From a bacterium (lineage in GTDB: Bacteria; Planctomycetota; Planctomycetia; Planctomycetales; Planctomycetaceae): a DNA stretch of 64,000 nt. Position 1 is the first letter of the stretch. The number at the start of each line of letters is the position of its first letter. Below are positions 8,945 to 16,477 of the stretch, in pieces. Both the position numbers and the translations under genes were made by a program. The DNA lies in contig WGMU01000019.1 of NCBI GenBank assembly GCA_016124895.1, forward strand, positions 248,001 to 312,000, in the 5' to 3' direction. Under the pieces are notes generated by a model that was not told the origin of the DNA, made no database searches, and saw nothing but the letters and a program-made list of their open reading frames with translations.

Positions 8945-9877
8945 ATGGACTCGGTTTTGATCGTCGGAGTGGAGAGCATTGCGGGAGCCGGTCTGGCTAC
9001 AGCACTGAGCGCAACCCATCGCGTGTCCGGACTGGCAAGTGAGCCCGGCGTCGAGATCAGTCAGTGCCGAACGCTTCACCTCAAATCAACAGACTCTGCA
9101 GCGATCGAGCAGCACACTCAGACGATTCGCCCTGACTGGATCATCTTCTGCGGCCGAGCGGCTCGCTCTTCCTGGGATCGTCCGCTGGTGGCGAATGGCT
9201 TTGACGACTCACTGGCAATCGACTGGGCGAAGGCGGCGGCCCGCTGCGGTGCCGGGTTCACCATGCTGTCTTCCGACGCCGTTTTTGCTGGCCCGTGGAT
9301 GTCACACACGGAGGAAGACGAACACTTCAGTTCTCAGGAGGACGCCGTTCGGCTCCGCGACATCGAGACGGCGGTGCTGGAAGCGCAGCCGGAAGCGCTC
9401 ATCATTCGCACAAACGTTTTTGGCTGGAGTCCGTACTCTGCTGGTCAGGGATTCGCCGAGCAACTGCTGGCCGAAATCGATCGCGGCATCGTCGAACGTG
9501 TCGACTTTCTGCGTCATGCTTCGCCGGTCCTGGCAAGCGATCTCGGCGTGCTTGTCCGGAAGGCATACGAAGAGGGGCTCTGTGGCACCCTGCACCTGGG
9601 CGGCGCCGAGAGAATGAGCCCCTATCAGTTTGCCGAGCGACTGTGTGCCGTCGCTGACCGTTCGGCCGTGATTATTCCGGACGAGTCGTTGCTGAGTGTT
9701 GCCGTGAGCGGACGCGATCGCGGCGAGACGACGCTCGACTGTTCCGCCGCACGGGGACTGCTTGGAGTCAGTATGCCGCTGATCGAAGACGGCTTGAGCG
9801 GCTTTCTCGCACAGCGTCCTGCCCCGTTCGGGCAGGCAGTTTCGGCTGATCATGCGGCGACGGTTGGCGCCGTGTAG
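8945..9877 (+). CDS. RmlD-like sugar-nucleotide reductase (SDR family)
   Basis: A 310-residue protein of the dTDP-4-dehydrorhamnose reductase branch of extended short-chain dehydrogenases. The ATG at 8945 is chosen because a GGAGG lies just upstream (about 8934) and the Rossmann strand follows at once ([17 protein letters not shown]). The nucleotide-binding glycines are atypical (GVESIAGAG where GxxGxxG is usual), and the canonical YxxxK is not obvious. A substrate-loop signature DAVFAGPW, similar to RmlD DYVFDG, and the C-terminal helical region ([20 protein letters not shown]) are present. No other rhamnose genes are nearby, so the substrate is open. Confidence 0.75.
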   Translation: MDSVLIVGVESIAGAGLATALSATHRVSGLASEPGVEISQCRTLHLKSTDSAAIEQHTQTIRPDWIIFCGRAARSSWDRPLVANGFDDSLAIDWAKAAARCGAGFTMLSSDAVFAGPWMSHTEEDEHFSSQEDAVRLRDIETAVLEAQPEALIIRTNVFGWSPYSAGQGFAEQLLAEIDRGIVERVDFLRHASPVLASDLGVLVRKAYEEGLCGTLHLGGAERMSPYQFAERLCAVADRSAVIIPDESLLSVAVSGRDRGETTLDCSAARGLLGVSMPLIEDGLSGFLAQRPAPFGQAVSADHAATVGAV

Positions 9878-9892
9878 AAACGTGTCGAAATC

Positions 9893-9944
9893 ACATCCCC
9901 GTGCGGGATGTACCGGTATCAGCACCGTGCTCCAGCACGGCGCT
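9893..9944. repeat. Two tandem hairpins, possible intergenic repeat
   Basis: The first stem is acatccc/gggatgt (9893-9899 and 9905-9911). The second is ccgtgct/agcacgg (9925-9931 and 9934-9940), extended by agc/gct outside one mismatch. Neither has a T-tract. The pair starts 15 bp after the reductase stop codon and could be a REP-like element or an mRNA 3' structure. Confidence 0.45.
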
Positions 9945-10234
9945 GTGGAGGCTGGGCGGAACCTGCCTGAGCACCCTGCCACGATTCCGAGAGTGGCAAA
10001 CTTCAGCCCGACGTAAACAACCGCCGCTCTGAACTCGCGAATGAAAATGAAATCGGGAGCCTGATAGAGCACCTTCTTTCAACGTTCGGCGAACGCATCG
10101 AATCCGAATCGCGTGCTGAAAGCATGGCCGGTTCGGGTATGCCACTTCTCCCGAGTGGAGCGACGGCGAGGCCGCCTGTAGGAATTAAGCCGGTTTGGCA
10201 GATCCCGGATATCTGTCCCTTTGCGACGGACAGC

Positions 10235-10262
10235 TTGACTTAACGGTTTTGTGTCGGACAAT
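10235..10262 (+). promoter_or_regulatory. Possible promoter for the FHA gene
   Basis: TTGACT (10235-10240, 5 of 6) is followed after 16 bp by GACAAT (10257-10262, 4 of 6). It would give a leader of roughly 100 nt before the ATG at 10372. The -10 match is weak. Confidence 0.3.
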
Positions 10263-10371
10263 TGCCCGCTGGCGAATCCGCCTGTCCACAACGAGTTACG
10301 ACGCAGCACTTTGATCGTCAGCCAACGCGCGTCCCTTCGTTTGTCGGTCAGGCAGCAGCCCGGATGGGGCC

Positions 10372-10812
10372 ATGCTTGCGAAACTCATTTCGATCGACGG
10401 CGATCACCCGATTGTCCTGAAAAAAGACGTGACCGTCGTCGGCCGCAAGCGCGGAGTTTGTGACATCTACCTCGATCGATCGAGTGTTTCCAAACTGCAC
10501 TGCGTCATCGTCAAAACTGACGGCCTGCTCTTCATTCGTGACCTGGGAAGTACAAACGGCACAAAGGTCAATGGTCAGCGAGTCACTCGCGGCGCTCTGC
10601 TCCCTGGCGACGAAATCGCGTTCGCCAATGCCCGCTTTCGAGTTTATCTCGGCCCCGACGAGAAGCCTGACCCGAACGAAGGCCGCCCTGACCGCACCGA
10701 AGTGATGGACTCATTCCCTGACTTCAGCGAGAACCTCGACGACAGCTTTGAGGACGAAGCTGCCGCGGGTATGGGAAGTGCCAGCGATATTCGTCTGATG
10801 GGCGACGAATAG
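10372..10812 (+). CDS. FHA-domain protein
   Basis: A 146-residue cytosolic protein. The FHA fold, which binds phosphothreonine peptides, occupies about residues 5-95. The conserved Gly-Arg (VVGRKRGVCDIYL), Ser-x-x-His (SVSKLHCVI) and the LGSTNGTKVNG loop are all present. The tail from about 105 is acidic (DFSENLDDSFEDEAAAG). It is convergent with a Ser/Thr kinase gene and close to an FHA-kinase fusion, so it is probably a reader of phosphorylation made by these or related kinases. Confidence 0.9.
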   Translation: MLAKLISIDGDHPIVLKKDVTVVGRKRGVCDIYLDRSSVSKLHCVIVKTDGLLFIRDLGSTNGTKVNGQRVTRGALLPGDEIAFANARFRVYLGPDEKPDPNEGRPDRTEVMDSFPDFSENLDDSFEDEAAAGMGSASDIRLMGDE

Positions 10813-10914
10813 AACGTCTGTCTCAACCTGCATGGTTTCGGAGCCGGGATACGAGACGCTGGGCGGCGGCGACCTGTTACTGACCGTATGACGTGTCACC
10901 TGCGAACGTACGCA

Positions 10915-12693
10915 CTACTCAACGAGTTCCGGCCAGGGCCAGACGGAAGCAGGCAGGGAACGTTCGAGTTGTCGACCGGTCTGCTGGGTGGGCCAGCGAT
11001 CGAACGCGTTGGCCAGACTCGAGCATGAAGCGTTCAGTTCGCGCAGACCGACGATGGGCAGCACTCCGGTGCGCAGACGCTCGAATCGGCTGATCAGATC
11101 GGCCGCGTCAGTGCGTGATCGAGATGCCAGAATCAGATTGATCGTCTGAGCCAGTTGCGTACGCACAACACGAGCGACGTGATCTCGAGCCTCGGGATCT
11201 GTGTCCACCAGCTCGCGCCAAATGTCGATACACGTCGCCTGCAGGTCGTCCGCCACATCCCGCAGATTGGGCGGGACCGGACCGTCAGCCCAGTCACGGA
11301 TGGCGTCCTGAGTCCGGTCGATCAGAGGTCGCAACTGGGGAGCTGTTTTGTCGCTGAAAAAAGCAGCCTCATGTTCAAAGACTTCGATCGGAACCACCGC
11401 CTGGTCGCGCGACATAGAAGTAACCACGCGATGAGTGGTCGCACGCAATCTGCCGAGGCTCATCGCCTGCTGCAGAAAATCGACGGTCGCTGCATTGCGC
11501 CGCTGACCGAGTTCAGTCAGCAGAGCATCTGACAGGCCAAGCAGTTGCAACGCCCGGCGTTCGGACGATTGAGCCAGCGTTCGCTCCTGGCGCAACAGTG
11601 AATTGTACATCAGCCCTGTCGCGAATAATGCCGCCACTGATGCGATCAGTACGGCCGTCAGCAGGGCAAGAGACGGATTTCGTCGCGACCACTTCACGAG
11701 GTGCGCCCACTGCGATGTCGGCCGTGCCTGAATTGGTTCCAGCATGAGAAACCGCCGCAGGTCGAGCGCCAGTTCCTGCGCGTTCGGATAGCGTCGGGTC
11801 GGATCCTTTTCGAGGCATTTGGCGGTGATCGTTTCGAGGTCGATCGGAATGCGATCGTTCAATCGGCGGAGAGGAATCGGCTCCCGTGAAATGACCTGGA
11901 CCAGAGTGTCAGACGGGTTCGCTGCTCGGAACGGCGGATGTCCCGCCAGCAGGCAGTAAAGCGTGGCTCCCAGCGAGTAGATATCCGAAGCCGGTCCGAT
12001 GAGGTCCAGGTCGCCGGCAGCCTGTTCAGGCGGCATGAAACTGACCGTCCCGACTGGTGTGCTGGATTCGATGGTCGTGCCCCCTTCGTTGTAGAGAGCG
12101 ACTCCGAAGTCCGTGATATGCGGATGCCCGCTCGCATCCAGAATAATATTGGCCGGTTTGATGTCTCGATGCACGATGCCTGCTGAGTGGGCGAACTCGA
12201 CCGCATCCGCCACGTTTGCAACCAGCACGGCTGCTTCTTCCGGAGGCAGCGGTCCGTCGATCAATCGTTGCGCGAGCGTCTGTCCGGCGACGTATTCCAT
12301 CGAAAAGAAGTGCTGGTCGCCGATCTGACCAACTTCGTGAATCTGCACGATACCCGGATGGTTCAGCGCCGCGGCGGCTTTGGCTTCGGAATAGAACTGC
12401 TCAATGTCCGCCGCGGAAGCGAGGCGGCCGGCAATAATCATCTTCAGCGCGACAGTTCGATTCAGACTGACCTGCCGCGCTTTGTAGACAATACCCATGC
12501 CACCACGCGCAATTTCGTCCTCAAGTTCGTAGTCGCCGAACTGCTTCTGCAACAGCGACGTCGAGGAGTGACGCGTCGACCGCGGCTTCAGGAGGCCGGT
12601 CGCCGATCCGTTTGTGCCGTTGACGACCGGCCTGGCACCGCGAAAAGGCGGGCGTGTCGAATCTTCATGCAGAGAATCGGAGAGATCGGTCAT
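10915..12693 (-). CDS. Membrane-anchored Ser/Thr protein kinase (PknB type)
   Basis: A 592-residue Hanks-type kinase. A ~50-residue N-terminal tail precedes the kinase domain (about 53-320): glycine loop EIARGGMGIVYKAR, Lys in VALKMI, catalytic loop HRD177IKPAN and DFG in ITDFGVAL, all intact. One transmembrane helix follows at about 340-365 (LALLTAVLIASVAALF). The remaining ~225 residues form a helical, presumably extracytoplasmic region without PASTA or WD40 repeats, so the sensed signal is unknown. It lies 73 bp downstream of an FHA-pseudokinase gene on the same strand and may share its transcript. Confidence 0.93.
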   Translation of the reverse strand: MTDLSDSLHEDSTRPPFRGARPVVNGTNGSATGLLKPRSTRHSSTSLLQKQFGDYELEDEIARGGMGIVYKARQVSLNRTVALKMIIAGRLASAADIEQFYSEAKAAAALNHPGIVQIHEVGQIGDQHFFSMEYVAGQTLAQRLIDGPLPPEEAAVLVANVADAVEFAHSAGIVHRDIKPANIILDASGHPHITDFGVALYNEGGTTIESSTPVGTVSFMPPEQAAGDLDLIGPASDIYSLGATLYCLLAGHPPFRAANPSDTLVQVISREPIPLRRLNDRIPIDLETITAKCLEKDPTRRYPNAQELALDLRRFLMLEPIQARPTSQWAHLVKWSRRNPSLALLTAVLIASVAALFATGLMYNSLLRQERTLAQSSERRALQLLGLSDALLTELGQRRNAATVDFLQQAMSLGRLRATTHRVVTSMSRDQAVVPIEVFEHEAAFFSDKTAPQLRPLIDRTQDAIRDWADGPVPPNLRDVADDLQATCIDIWRELVDTDPEARDHVARVVRTQLAQTINLILASRSRTDAADLISRFERLRTGVLPIVGLRELNASCSSLANAFDRWPTQQTGRQLERSLPASVWPWPELVE

Positions 12694-12766
12694 GATCGAA
12701 ATTGAACTCGCAGCAGAACCGGCCGGAAACGGCGACGCCAGGCTGGATCACGTTGGTTGCTGATCA

Positions 12767-13999
12767 TCAGACAGGTTTGAGCCCGGCAAAGCGGCCGACA
12801 CGCTCGAGATCCGAAAGCAGTTCGGTCGGCGTCTGGTAGCGGTCAGCCGGACGCCGTTCGAGCAGCTTGAGGACAACACCTTCGAACATGTCGTTAATCG
12901 AAAGCTGAAACGTCCGCGGACGCAGGGGCTCGCCTTCCTGGATCTGCCTGATCATTGCTGCCGCTGACGGTGCGTCGCTGGGCGTCTGCCCGGTAATCAC
13001 GGTGTAAAGCGTTGCTCCGAGGCTGTAGAGATCGGAGCGATGGTCGATGTCTTCTCCGCGCGTCCGCTCCGGAGACATGTAGGGAATCTCGCCAATCAGT
13101 TCACCACGCCGCGTGATCTGGTCAGCGGCGATGCCGCCGAGCGCTTTGGCGAGCATCAGATCACCAAGCTTTGCGATCCGTTCGGCCCGCGGAATCAGTA
13201 CATTCTCCGGCGTAATGCCCCGATGGACGATGCCGTTTTGGTAAGCGACTTCGAGTGCCCGACCAACGTGGACGGCGACCCGGTAAGCGTACTGCCAGTC
13301 GAGCATCCCTGCCGTGCCGAGATTCCTCGTGAGCTGCTGCAGATTGAAGCCGTCGACAAGCTCCATCGCGAACCAGCACAGCGGTTCGGGGCGATCGCTG
13401 ACCTCCGTGATGCCGGCGTTCAGAATCCGAACGATGTTCGGATGCCGGATCGGCTGCATGGTTTTCATGGCACGGACAAAACGTCGCCGCTCATCGGAAC
13501 TCTGCGTGATGTCCGGCCACAGAACCTTGAGCGCCACAGTCTCGTTCCGGTCCGGCCGAGCAGCCCGGAACACCGTGCCTGTGACGCCTCGCGCAATTTC
13601 ATCAACGATCTGAAAACAGTGCAGCGACTGGTCTTTGAGCATCGAGAGATCACGCACTGGCGGCGTAGCCTGTCGCGCTGGAGCGATTGTCGGCGCGTCG
13701 AGTCCGCCAACCACTTCGACGCGCAGATCCGTATCGCCGATCGAAATGCAGTCGCCCGGTCGCAACACGGCCTCTGTCACGTTCACGCTGTTGACGAATG
13801 AGCCCGTGCCGCTTCCCAGATCGCGGAGCCGCAGTTCGCCGCGCAGAAAGCTGATCTCACAGTGCTGTCGCGAAACGCTGGGATCCTGCAGTCGCGTTCC
13901 GGTCTGCTGTCCTCGTCCGACGACAATCGTCTGGCCCGAACGCAGCGCAAACGTCTGTCCGTTGTCCGGTCCACTGACGACCGCGATCGAGTATTCCAT
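12767..13999 (-). CDS. FHA domain fused to a probable pseudokinase
   Basis: A 410-residue soluble protein. Residues 1-100 form an FHA domain (GRGQQTGTRL, SVSRQHCEI, DLGSGTGSFVNS). Residues about 130-405 have the protein-kinase fold, but the catalytic loop reads HRG261ITPEN: the catalytic Asp of HRD is Gly and the Lys of DxKxxN is Thr. The DFG motif reads Asp280-Leu-Met, losing the Gly. The ATP-anchoring Lys (VALKVLW) remains. It is therefore likely a phosphopeptide-binding pseudokinase that scaffolds or regulates the intact kinase encoded just downstream. It lies 57 bp downstream of the GspE-like gene on the same strand. Confidence 0.88.
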   Translation of the reverse strand: MEYSIAVVSGPDNGQTFALRSGQTIVVGRGQQTGTRLQDPSVSRQHCEISFLRGELRLRDLGSGTGSFVNSVNVTEAVLRPGDCISIGDTDLRVEVVGGLDAPTIAPARQATPPVRDLSMLKDQSLHCFQIVDEIARGVTGTVFRAARPDRNETVALKVLWPDITQSSDERRRFVRAMKTMQPIRHPNIVRILNAGITEVSDRPEPLCWFAMELVDGFNLQQLTRNLGTAGMLDWQYAYRVAVHVGRALEVAYQNGIVHRGITPENVLIPRAERIAKLGDLMLAKALGGIAADQITRRGELIGEIPYMSPERTRGEDIDHRSDLYSLGATLYTVITGQTPSDAPSAAAMIRQIQEGEPLRPRTFQLSINDMFEGVVLKLLERRPADRYQTPTELLSDLERVGRFAGLKPV

Positions 14000-14056
14000 T
14001 GTCGAACATCCTCATTACCGCGTGTCGAGTCCAGCAGTCGGTGGTGCGGATCGGCG

Positions 14057-15295
14057 TTAAGCGATTGCTCGATCGAACGGCAGGACGCGAAACATCTCTT
14101 CCGTCGTCGTTTCTCCGCGCGCCACACGAAGCAGGGCTCCCCGCTGAAAGTCGATCATGCCGGCTTCGACGGCCGCCTTTCCGATGAGATGCGCTGGTTC
14201 ATCCTTCGAAAGCATCTCCTGGATGCGATCATTGGAAACCAGAATTTCGCAGAGGCACATCTGGCTGCTGTAGCCCGTAAACAGACAGTGTTCGCAGCGG
14301 CCTGGCGAATACATCACCCGGCCTTCGCCGTCGGCCAACCAGCGACGCACGTCATCAAACATGGCCCCGGCTGCAGACATATCGATCGGCGTGCGACAGT
14401 GAGGGCACAGTCGGCGCATCAGCCGCTGCGAGATCACGCCGACCAGAGACGTCGCCAGGAAGTGCGGGTTGACGCCGAGTGCCAGCATGCTCTGCACCGT
14501 GGCCGCGGCATACGGCGCGTGCAGCGTCGCGAGGACAAGATGCCCACTGTTTGCTGCGCGAACGGCGGTGCTCGCCGTTTCAGGATCCCGGATCTCACCG
14601 ATCATGATGATGTCGGGAGCCTGTCGCAGGCACGCGACGAGCAGCGACGCAAAGTCAACATCCTGCTTCAGGTTGACCTGAGACTGACGCGCGCCGGGCA
14701 GGACGTATTCGACCGGATCTTCCAGCGTGTTGATTTTCCGGCGACCGTCATTCAGATGCCGCAGACACGAATACATCGTCGTTGTTTTGCCGCTGCCGGT
14801 TGGACCCGAAATCAGAATCAGGCCGCTGGAACTCTTCAACAGCGAAATCAGACTGTGGTACTCGTGCGCCAGCAGGCCGAGGTGATCGAGATCGCGCAGG
14901 CCTGTTTCGCGATTCAAGATGCGGCACGTTAGATCTTCGCCAAACAGAGTCGGGATCGAATTCATGCGGATGTCGAGCGGAGTAGCGTCTTCGCGTTCAA
15001 ATACCCAGCGACCTTCGCCCGGATGAACTCGATCCGAAATGTCCATGCCGCCCTGGACTTTCAAATGCGAGATCAGGCGGCGGCCGAAATCGGTCGAGTA
15101 GCTGCGTAACTGCCGGTTGATTCCCATGTGCCGGACAGCCGTCTGTACGCCCTCCTGTTCGCTGAGAATGAACAGATCGCTGGCGCCGATCTCCGCGGCG
15201 GCAGTCAGCACGGCCTCAGCGGTTTCCGCAACGGGCAGTTCTCCTTCGAGTGGGATCTGTCTGAGGTCCAGTGAGATCGTTGAGGCAACGCTCAT
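14057..15295 (-). CDS. GspE/PilB-family secretion or pilus assembly ATPase
   Basis: A 412-residue AAA-type hexameric ATPase of the type II secretion/type IV pilus family. Walker A is GPTGSGKT (164-171), the Asp box is INTLEDPVEYVLPG, Walker B is DIIMIGEIRDPETA, and the His box is GHLVLATLHA. A zinc-binding tetracysteine typical of GspE is seen as CPHC (297-300) plus CEHC (334-337). The N-terminal domain is shorter than in PilB. No pilin or inner-membrane platform gene lies beside it. Its ATG overlaps the stop codon of the upstream STAS gene (ATGA, 15292-15295), so the two are translationally coupled. It could be a regulatory or partial secretion ATPase. Confidence 0.9.
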   Translation of the reverse strand: MSVASTISLDLRQIPLEGELPVAETAEAVLTAAAEIGASDLFILSEQEGVQTAVRHMGINRQLRSYSTDFGRRLISHLKVQGGMDISDRVHPGEGRWVFEREDATPLDIRMNSIPTLFGEDLTCRILNRETGLRDLDHLGLLAHEYHSLISLLKSSSGLILISGPTGSGKTTTMYSCLRHLNDGRRKINTLEDPVEYVLPGARQSQVNLKQDVDFASLLVACLRQAPDIIMIGEIRDPETASTAVRAANSGHLVLATLHAPYAAATVQSMLALGVNPHFLATSLVGVISQRLMRRLCPHCRTPIDMSAAGAMFDDVRRWLADGEGRVMYSPGRCEHCLFTGYSSQMCLCEILVSNDRIQEMLSKDEPAHLIGKAAVEAGMIDFQRGALLRVARGETTTEEMFRVLPFDRAIA

Positions 15296-15744
15296 GTTGA
15301 CTCCCCCGCTTCAATCCGATCGGCAGAGCAATCAGCATCGGTGGCGTTGTCTGAATTCCCATGGTCTTCTGCCACGTTCTGAGACAGAACCGCTGGTGAG
15401 TCCGCAGCGGCCAGCGCATCCCTCCGTGAAGACGCGACGGTGATGACCGTCGTCATTTTCATCATGGCGAAGATGCGCTGCAGGACCGGCGACGGCGAGT
15501 GCAGAATCAGCCGACCGCCTGCCTTCCGGAACTGGCTGTCGAGTGCGACGAACCAGCCGATACCGTTCGAGTCAAGAAACGTCACGTCCGAGACATCCAG
15601 CAAAACGTTCTGATCGAAGACGCCACCACCGTTCAGTTCGGCAAACTGCGACGTCATCGACGGGTTGACGTAGCTCTGAACGATGTCGCCAGCAACGGCG
15701 AACTCGAGTGCGCCTTCGCTTGTTCCCATCTGGCTGATTTCCAT
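15292..15744 (-). CDS. STAS-domain protein (anti-sigma factor antagonist-like)
   Basis: A 150-residue protein. The ATG at 15744 (MEISQMGTSEGALEFAV) is chosen over a 42-codon upstream extension rich in Cys/Pro that has no domain. The STAS fold spans about residues 5-110. The phosphorylatable Ser lies in VTFLDSNGIGWFVALD, the classical DSxGxG signature of SpoIIAA/RsbV-like antagonists. The tail is acidic and disordered. A switch of this kind fits the REC-HATPase protein encoded at 18722 on the other strand. Coupled by ATGA overlap to the secretion ATPase gene. Confidence 0.85.
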   Translation of the reverse strand: MEISQMGTSEGALEFAVAGDIVQSYVNPSMTSQFAELNGGGVFDQNVLLDVSDVTFLDSNGIGWFVALDSQFRKAGGRLILHSPSPVLQRIFAMMKMTTVITVASSRRDALAAADSPAVLSQNVAEDHGNSDNATDADCSADRIEAGEST

Positions 15745-16216
15745 ACGGCAGCATCCTCGGGCGAGTGTCATGGCAGATCGGAGGCAAAGAACTGGCCGCA
15801 GAAGCGCGAAGTGTCCTGCTGGCAGAGGCGCACACCGGGGCGGGAGCATAGGCGTCTGAGTCACGATCACAATTGCGGCTGAGCCAACTCACCAGAAACT
15901 CATCGCGGCTTCGTCGAGGCTTCATTTGCAGGGTCAGAACTGCTGTTCTGATGAATGGTTCGGCGTCTCCCGCTGGCATCTGGTGACGAGTGACCTCGCT
16001 TCGGCTGCCGGGATGCAGGCGGGATTTCTGCTCAATCAGACGAAACGGAAACACTTCGAGAATTCATCGAGGCTTCACCGTTTTCCACATGGGCAATGTG
16101 AGGCTGTCGAATCCGGACCTGTCGCCATTGCCGGCACTTCCAATCAACAGTGCCCGTCACTGACAACGTCAGGTTTCGGACACGAACAGAGGTGACGTTT
16201 AAGTGGAGAATGCGCG
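15745..16216. other. Divergent intergenic region
   Basis: These 472 bases separate the minus-strand STAS/ATPase genes from the plus-strand phosphorelay genes, so both promoters should lie here. The only clear element is the inverted repeat at 15934-15951. No gene is supported. Confidence 0.45.
15934..15951. promoter_or_regulatory. Inverted repeat of the GAAC-N4-GTTC type
   Basis: tcagaac-tgct-gttctga is a perfect 7+7 inverted repeat. The core GAAC-N4-GTTC matches the half-site arrangement of Gram-positive LexA (DinR) boxes. It is about 190 bp upstream of the STAS start and 265 bp upstream of the small-protein start. One occurrence is weak evidence. Confidence 0.3.
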
Positions 16217-16477
16217 GTGAATGCCGAACGCGACTTCGATCCACAGTCTCTGACGCTGCCGGATCTGCTCGTCGAAGCCGAGCGGATCCGAAAGCAGATG
16301 ACCGGTCATTTGCGGTTTGATCTGCAGCCGAAGGCGCAGAGTCTTGCCGAGCACCGGGAGAACAACGCCGGAACCGTTCTCGACAGTGTCCGCTTCGGGC
16401 TTGAGCTGATGGCTCAGTGGAATCGCTGCTGCGATGAAGTCGTCAGAAGAATTGACACGATCCTGAACGAATCATGA
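16217..16477 (+). CDS. Small protein coupled to the hybrid histidine kinase, unknown
   Basis: An 86-residue protein with a GTG start preceded by GGAG at about 16205. It has no signal peptide or membrane segment and looks wholly helical (LTLPDLLVEAERIRKQMTG...LDSVRFGLELMAQWNRCCDEVVRR). No family recognised. Its stop codon overlaps the ATG of the hybrid kinase gene (ATGA, 16474-16477), which supports that it is expressed and works with the kinase. Confidence 0.65.
   Translation: MNAERDFDPQSLTLPDLLVEAERIRKQMTGHLRFDLQPKAQSLAEHRENNAGTVLDSVRFGLELMAQWNRCCDEVVRRIDTILNES

Larger units (their letters stand above)
9878..10371. other. Gene-free interval with two adjacent hairpins
   Basis: These 494 bases lie between the reductase and the FHA protein. 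No supported gene. They contain hairpins at 9893-9911 and 9921-9944 and a possible promoter at 10235-10262 for the FHA gene. Confidence 0.45.
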
